Positions 15,230-18,501 of a stretch of 18,501 nucleotides of DNA are shown here, in pieces (position 1 is the first letter of the stretch; every line of letters begins with the position of its first letter). Origin of the DNA: UMGS1649 sp045652705 (GTDB lineage: Bacteria; Bacillota; Clostridia; TANB77; CAG-465); the NCBI GenBank assembly GCA_045652705.1, contig JAZRUV010000014.1, positions 1 to 18,501 on the forward strand. Direction: 5' to 3'. Position numbers and translations under genes: made by a program. Below the pieces are notes generated by a model. That model made no database searches and had not been told where the DNA came from. It worked only from the letters and a program-made list of their open reading frames with translations.

Positions 15230-15236
15230 ATTATCA
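15211..15236 (+). promoter_or_regulatory. Candidate operator of the toxin-antitoxin operon
   Basis: GATAAAAT occurs at 15211-15218 and again at 15222-15229, 11 bases apart, about one helical turn. TGATA/TATCA arms (15221-15225 and 15232-15236) form an inverted repeat over the -10 box. This suits autorepression by an antitoxin or complex; binding is inferred. Confidence 0.4.
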
Positions 15237-15253
15237 CAAAAGGAGGGGTTAAA

Positions 15254-15571
15254 ATGCAAATTAGACCTGTTTCAGATTTAAGGAATAAGTTCCCTGAAAT
15301 AGAGGAACTTGTATTACGAGAAGAAAAAGAGGTGTATTTAACTAAAAATGGTTATGGTTCTATGGTTGTTATGAGCATAGATAAATACACAAGATTGCTA
15401 GAAGAAATAGACTTAGCAAAGGCGCTTGAATTGAGATTTGGTAATGTAGACGTAGATAAAGTATTAAGTGAGACTATTCAGAAAATTAAGGACGGTACTA
15501 TGGAATATTTATCTCATGAAGAAGTATTTGCAAATGCAAGGAGGGCAATTGATGGAAAAGAAAAAATATAA
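15254..15571 (+). CDS. Type II antitoxin, Phd/YefM family
   Basis: This 105-residue protein begins MQIRPVSDLRNKFPEI, followed by LREEKEVYLTKNGYGSMVVMSIDKY. This is the usual Phd/YefM N-terminal DNA-binding fold (prevent-host-death type), in which a short beta hairpin carries KNG. The C-terminal half (about 60-105) is helical and charged, as expected for the toxin-neutralising tail. GGAGGGG gives a strong ribosome binding site. The coding region overlaps the toxin start by 20 bases. The expected role is to bind and inhibit the downstream toxin and to repress the shared promoter. Confidence 0.88.
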   Translation: MQIRPVSDLRNKFPEIEELVLREEKEVYLTKNGYGSMVVMSIDKYTRLLEEIDLAKALELRFGNVDVDKVLSETIQKIKDGTMEYLSHEEVFANARRAIDGKEKI

Positions 15572-15869
15572 TATTCAGTATTCTACAAGTTTTAATAAAG
15601 AACTTGTAGAAGCAATGAATTATTTGACTAATGTATTAAGTAATCCAAATGCAGCAAACAAGTTAATTAAAGAATTAGAAGAGAAAGTTAAAATTTTAGC
15701 AGTATTTCCAAAAATATTTTCTCCACAAATACATAATGATGATATAGTATATAAATTTAAAATTCAAAATTATTCAGTCTTTTATTATATTCAAGATAAT
15801 ACAATTACTATCTGTAATATATTTTATTCGAAAAGAAATCTTTCAGATTTATTAAACAGTATAAAATAA
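15552..15869 (+). CDS. Type II toxin, RelE/ParE family
   Basis: A 105-residue RelE/ParE-fold protein: YNIQYSTSFNKELVEAMNYL at the N-terminus, a central helix with LEEKVKILAVFP, then strands YKFKIQNYSVFYYI and ITICNIFYSKRNLSDLL. Members of this superfamily either cut mRNA on the ribosome (RelE) or poison gyrase (ParE); the sequence alone does not decide which. The start is ATG at 15552, with AGGAGGG at about 15539-15545 inside the antitoxin gene. Longer upstream in-frame starts would overlap the antitoxin coding region without such a site. No terminator is visible before the SpoIID-family gene 33 bases on. Confidence 0.87.
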   Translation: MEKKKYNIQYSTSFNKELVEAMNYLTNVLSNPNAANKLIKELEEKVKILAVFPKIFSPQIHNDDIVYKFKIQNYSVFYYIQDNTITICNIFYSKRNLSDLLNSIK

Positions 15870-15902
15870 ATCATTTAAGCCAAAATATATTTGGTGAATC
15901 TA

Positions 15903-17363
15903 ATGAAAATATCTCATAAAATAACAAACATATCTGGTGAGGATGTAGTGTACATATATGTTACTATAGAGGATATATATGAATTTGGCAAAGAGAATTT
16001 AGGCAAAGGTGAAAATACAGATTTTTTAACTAAGCTTAGAGAATATATAACAAACAATCTAGAAAGCATGAAAAAAGCAGCAGCTATTATTGTAATAAAT
16101 GGTGTTGTTATAGGAAGTCTTACACTGGCTGCTATATATCCGACAAAACAGGAAAGTATACCAAACAATAATGTTACACAAGTACAAGTATATGAAGAAA
16201 TCACACAAGATAAAAAAACAGAAAATAATGAACAAAATAAGCAAGAAGAAATTAAACAAGAACAAATAAATATTAAGGATACAGCTCAAAAAGTAGAAAT
16301 AAAAAAAGAAAACCCAAAGGTAAACTCATCCACAACAAAGAAGCCTACAACCACAACAAGCAACAAAAATATAACTATAACGAATAAAACTGATACATCA
16401 AATAAAGTTACGGCTACCGCAACAAAGAAGCCTGTAACATCCTCTACTACAAATAATACAAAACCAAATAGTACAACTTCTAAGCCAAGTACTAATACTA
16501 CGACAAATAATAATAACACTAACTCAACTAAACCATCTACGACTACTAATCAAACTCCTACGGTAACAAGTGGAAGAACTATTAAATTTAATAATGGTGG
16601 AGTTATTTCAAATATAGATTTAGAAGAATATGTTATTGGGGTAGTAGCAGCAGAAATGCCAGCAGCTTTTCATAGTGAAGCTCTAAAAGCCCAAGCTGTT
16701 GTGGCAAGAACATATGCAATGAAAAAAGCATCAAAAGGAATAACACTTGTAAACTCAACGTCGCACCAAGTATATAATAGTATAGAACAAATGAAAGCTA
16801 AATGGGGTTCGTCATATTCTACATATTATAGCAAGATAAAAAATGCAGTAAATGATACTAAGGGGAAAGTGTTAAAATATAACGGGGAATATATAGAAGC
16901 ATTGTATTTTTCAATGAGTAATGGGAAAACGGAACTGCCTACTTATGTGTGGAGTACAAATTATCCATATTTACAAGTTGTAAGTAGTTCGTGGGATGAA
17001 AATATATCTGCTGCCAAATATACAGTAACTATGAGTTATAAGGAGTTATCAAATAAGCTTGGTATAACTGTAAATGGGAATAGTGAAATAAAAGTTTTAT
17101 CTAGGACTGCGGGAGATAGAGTAAACGAAATATCTATTGCGGGTAAAACATTTAGTGGGGTTAAAGTAAGAAGTCTTTTAGGACTTAGGTCTGCGGATTT
17201 TGTAATAACAAAAACAAGTAGTGGAGTAAAAATTACAACTAAAGGATTTGGTCATGGTGTAGGAATGAGTCAATATGGTGCAAATGGAGCGGCAAAAGCC
17301 GGATATAGCTATAAACAAATATTAAATCACTACTACTCGGGTGCAAGTTTAGTTAGCATATAG
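15903..17363 (+). CDS. SpoIID/LytB-family peptidoglycan lytic transglycosylase-like protein with cytoplasmic head and Thr/Asn linker
   Basis: The C-terminal half (about residues 220-486) is a SpoIID domain. It contains DLEEYVIGVVAAEMPAAF with the expected catalytic glutamate E251, LKAQAVVARTYA, the SNGKTE segment and GFGHGVGMSQYGANGAA near the end. SpoIID cleaves glycan strands stripped of stem peptides during engulfment in sporulation. Before it lie a 57-residue cytoplasmic head (SGEDVVYIYVTIEDIYEF), one membrane helix (about 58-79), and a low-complexity Thr/Asn/Lys linker (about 85-215). The head and linker make it much longer than classical SpoIID, which begins with its membrane helix. The start is ATG at 15903 after GGTG; TTG at 15891 is unlikely. 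It may be the sporulation SpoIID or a paralog; the context holds no other engulfment gene. Confidence 0.87.
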   Translation: MKISHKITNISGEDVVYIYVTIEDIYEFGKENLGKGENTDFLTKLREYITNNLESMKKAAAIIVINGVVIGSLTLAAIYPTKQESIPNNNVTQVQVYEEITQDKKTENNEQNKQEEIKQEQINIKDTAQKVEIKKENPKVNSSTTKKPTTTTSNKNITITNKTDTSNKVTATATKKPVTSSTTNNTKPNSTTSKPSTNTTTNNNNTNSTKPSTTTNQTPTVTSGRTIKFNNGGVISNIDLEEYVIGVVAAEMPAAFHSEALKAQAVVARTYAMKKASKGITLVNSTSHQVYNSIEQMKAKWGSSYSTYYSKIKNAVNDTKGKVLKYNGEYIEALYFSMSNGKTELPTYVWSTNYPYLQVVSSSWDENISAAKYTVTMSYKELSNKLGITVNGNSEIKVLSRTAGDRVNEISIAGKTFSGVKVRSLLGLRSADFVITKTSSGVKITTKGFGHGVGMSQYGANGAAKAGYSYKQILNHYYSGASLVSI

Positions 17364-17370
17364 AATAAAT

Positions 17371-17399
17371 ACCTAGTACAAACATAGGATGTACTAGGT
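17371..17399 (+). promoter_or_regulatory. Hairpin that buries the ribosome binding site of the ferritin-like gene
   Basis: ACCTAGTACA (17371-17380) pairs perfectly with TGTACTAGGT (17390-17399), 10 bp, around a 9-base loop. The only ribosome binding site of the next gene, AGGTG, overlaps the right arm at 17396-17400. Only GATTTT follows, so it is a weak terminator at best. Confidence 0.6.
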
Positions 17400-17405
17400 G
17401 ATTTT

Positions 17406-17957
17406 ATGTGTTTAGAAAAAATAAATAATATACAATTAAAAGAGAATAATTATACTAATGAAAGTTATTCGGAAATAACATTAAACCATTTGCCACAAGA
17501 AATATTAATGATGTTAAAGAGGATATATGCAGGAACGAAAAGTGAATTTACAAGCCTTACACAATATATGTATCAACATTATATAGTATGGTCTAATCCT
17601 AAATTGGATAATCTATCTGAAATATTAGAAAGAATAGCTATACAAGAAATGAAGCATCATGAGATAGTAGCTAAGATACTTGTAAAATGTGGGATAGACC
17701 CTAAAAACTGTGTATACATTGATGGTAACCCAAACCTCTGCGATTATTGGAAGGCTAGTAGTGTATCTTATGAGAAAACGCTATTAAGAATGTTTGAAAG
17801 TAATATTTTACTTGAGGGGAGAGCAATAGAAGCTTACAACCAAGTTTTAAATAAAACAGACAATGCAAATTTGAAACAAATTATAGTTAGAATATTACAA
17901 GATGAGTATATACATTTAGAATATTTTAAAAATGTGTTTGAGCTACTCAAAAATTAA
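17406..17957 (+). CDS. Ferritin-like diiron protein
   Basis: This 183-residue helical protein has the metal-ligand pattern of ferritin-like four-helix bundles: E47 in the first helix, E81xxH84 (EMKH), E131 or E137 in the third helix, and E167xxH170 (EYIH). Such proteins (rubrerythrin, bacterioferritin and manganese-catalase relatives) bind two metals and handle peroxide, oxygen or iron. No rubredoxin-type CxxC pair is present, so it is not a complete rubrerythrin. The N-terminal 30 residues are polar. A cysteine pair lies at C101/C112 in the loop between the helix pairs. The start, ATG at 17406, uses AGGTG embedded in a hairpin. The segment upstream holds no clear promoter, so it may be read from the SpoIID-like gene. 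Confidence 0.82.
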   Translation: MCLEKINNIQLKENNYTNESYSEITLNHLPQEILMMLKRIYAGTKSEFTSLTQYMYQHYIVWSNPKLDNLSEILERIAIQEMKHHEIVAKILVKCGIDPKNCVYIDGNPNLCDYWKASSVSYEKTLLRMFESNILLEGRAIEAYNQVLNKTDNANLKQIIVRILQDEYIHLEYFKNVFELLKN

Positions 17958-17968
17958 TAAAAAATATA

Positions 17969-17997
17969 TTGAAAAAAGTCGAAACATTTGGTATAAT
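17969..17997 (+). promoter_or_regulatory. Promoter of the DivIVA-like gene
   Basis: TTGAAA (17969-17974), 17 bases, TATAAT (17992-17997) with TGG before it as an extended -10. The spacer contains AGTCGAAA, a partial Spo0A-box match. Confidence 0.82.
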
Positions 17998-18027
17998 GGT
18001 ACTGTCGTAGTATGGAGGTAGTATTAA

Positions 18028-18447
18028 ATGGAGAATGATAAGAAGTTTACTTCGGAAATGTTTGGATATGCAAAAAGAGAAGTTGAAGAATATATAAAAG
18101 ATATGAAAGCAGATTATGAGGGAAGACTACAAGTTGAAAAAGCTGAAGTAAACAGGCTTTCAAACGAGATAACAATTATTAGAAAGAAACTGGAAAGATA
18201 TGATAGCGAATATCTTCAAAAGCAAGAAAAAGTAGCTAACGCTTTAATTACAGCTGAAGACCAATCTAAAGCTATAGTTGAAAGTGCAAGACAAGAAGCT
18301 ATAAACGAAAAAAATAGAATAGAAGCTTTAATAGAAGCTGAAAAAGAAAAATTATTGGACATTAAAAAAGAAGTAATTGAGCTAAAAGAAAGAACAATAC
18401 AAGTGCTTGAAAAATATAACAACACTATGTCTGACCTTTTAGAATAA
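18028..18447 (+). CDS. DivIVA-like coiled-coil protein
   Basis: A 139-residue protein that is almost entirely predicted coiled coil after residue 15. The N-terminal FTSEMFGYAKREVEEYIKDM recalls the DivIVA/GpsB lipid-binding motif (fxGYxxxEVDxFL), and DYEGRL follows as in that family. DivIVA proteins sit on curved membrane at poles and septa and recruit division or sporulation factors; it may instead be a DivIVA-related protein of other function. There is no transmembrane segment. GGAGG precedes the ATG, and the gene has its own promoter. No terminator is seen after it, so the next gene at the window edge may be co-transcribed. Confidence 0.72.
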   Translation: MENDKKFTSEMFGYAKREVEEYIKDMKADYEGRLQVEKAEVNRLSNEITIIRKKLERYDSEYLQKQEKVANALITAEDQSKAIVESARQEAINEKNRIEALIEAEKEKLLDIKKEVIELKERTIQVLEKYNNTMSDLLE

Positions 18448-18487
18448 ATATAGAATAAAATAGTACTAACTGTAATAAACATAGATT

Positions 18488-18501
18488 AGGTGAAAGTCTA
18501 T
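18488..18501 (+). promoter_or_regulatory. Probable ribosome binding site of a gene starting at the right edge
   Basis: AGGTG at 18488-18492 is followed 7 bases later by AT at 18500-18501, which would be a start codon if the next base is G. The site lies in the loop of a small stem (18481-18487 with 18495-18501). Confidence 0.3.

Noticed and set aside
16286..16519. Minus-strand frame rich in Val, Phe and Leu
   Set aside because: It is the complement of the Thr/Asn/Lys linker of the SpoIID-family gene, where skewed composition keeps other frames open.
16318..16575. Thr/Asn-rich repeats as possible DNA tandem repeat
   Set aside because: The repetition is at the level of amino-acid composition; no regular DNA unit is visible.

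Overview
The window reads as a chromosomal segment of an AT-rich, low-GC Bacillota, most likely class Clostridia. The reasons are AGA/TAA-rich codon use, strong GGAGG ribosome binding sites, sigma-A promoters of TTGACA-17-TATAAT type, a T-box leader ahead of pheST, a SpoIID-family protein and a Spo0A-type DNA-binding domain. I cannot name the genus from sequence alone. No phage, insertion sequence or CRISPR array is visible.

Layout. (1) Positions 1-5371, plus strand: the 3' part of a diacylglycerol-kinase-family lipid kinase, leuS, a membrane-anchored GGDEF-EAL protein with a degenerate EAL domain and an AT-hook-like tail, and a YuiD-type divergent PAP2 protein with its own promoter and terminator. 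(2) 5474-5928: a tRNA operon, Val(TAC)-Asp(GTC)-Phe(GAA)-Gly(GCC), with a perfect consensus promoter and a terminator. (3) 5955-9143, minus strand: a tightly packed phospholipid operon reading flippase-like membrane protein, then pssA, psd and a PAP2-like protein, from a promoter at about 9194-9222. Its core makes phosphatidylethanolamine via phosphatidylserine. (4) 9297-10499, plus strand: two short genes, each with its own promoter and terminator. One is an unknown two-helix membrane protein. The other is a stand-alone Spo0A C-terminal DNA-binding domain without a receiver domain. Their codon use is visibly richer in G/C than that of their neighbours. (5) 10512-14308, minus strand: pheT and pheS under a T-box leader with a Phe specifier. 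(6) 14317-15184, plus strand: a three-gene operon of small unknown membrane proteins. (7) 15202-18501, plus strand: a Phd/RelE-type toxin-antitoxin pair running without an obvious break into a SpoIID-family protein, then a ferritin-like diiron protein, a DivIVA-like coiled-coil protein, and the probable start of another gene at the right edge.

Most of the window is housekeeping: translation (leuS, pheST, tRNAs) and membrane lipid metabolism (lipid kinase, pssA, psd, two PAP2-like proteins, flippase-like protein). The parts that deserve attention are the receiver-less Spo0A-like regulator, the probably non-catalytic EAL domain with its basic tail, the SpoIID variant with a cytoplasmic head behind a toxin-antitoxin pair, and a hairpin that buries the ribosome binding site of the ferritin-like gene. 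None of these amounts to a demonstrably new system.
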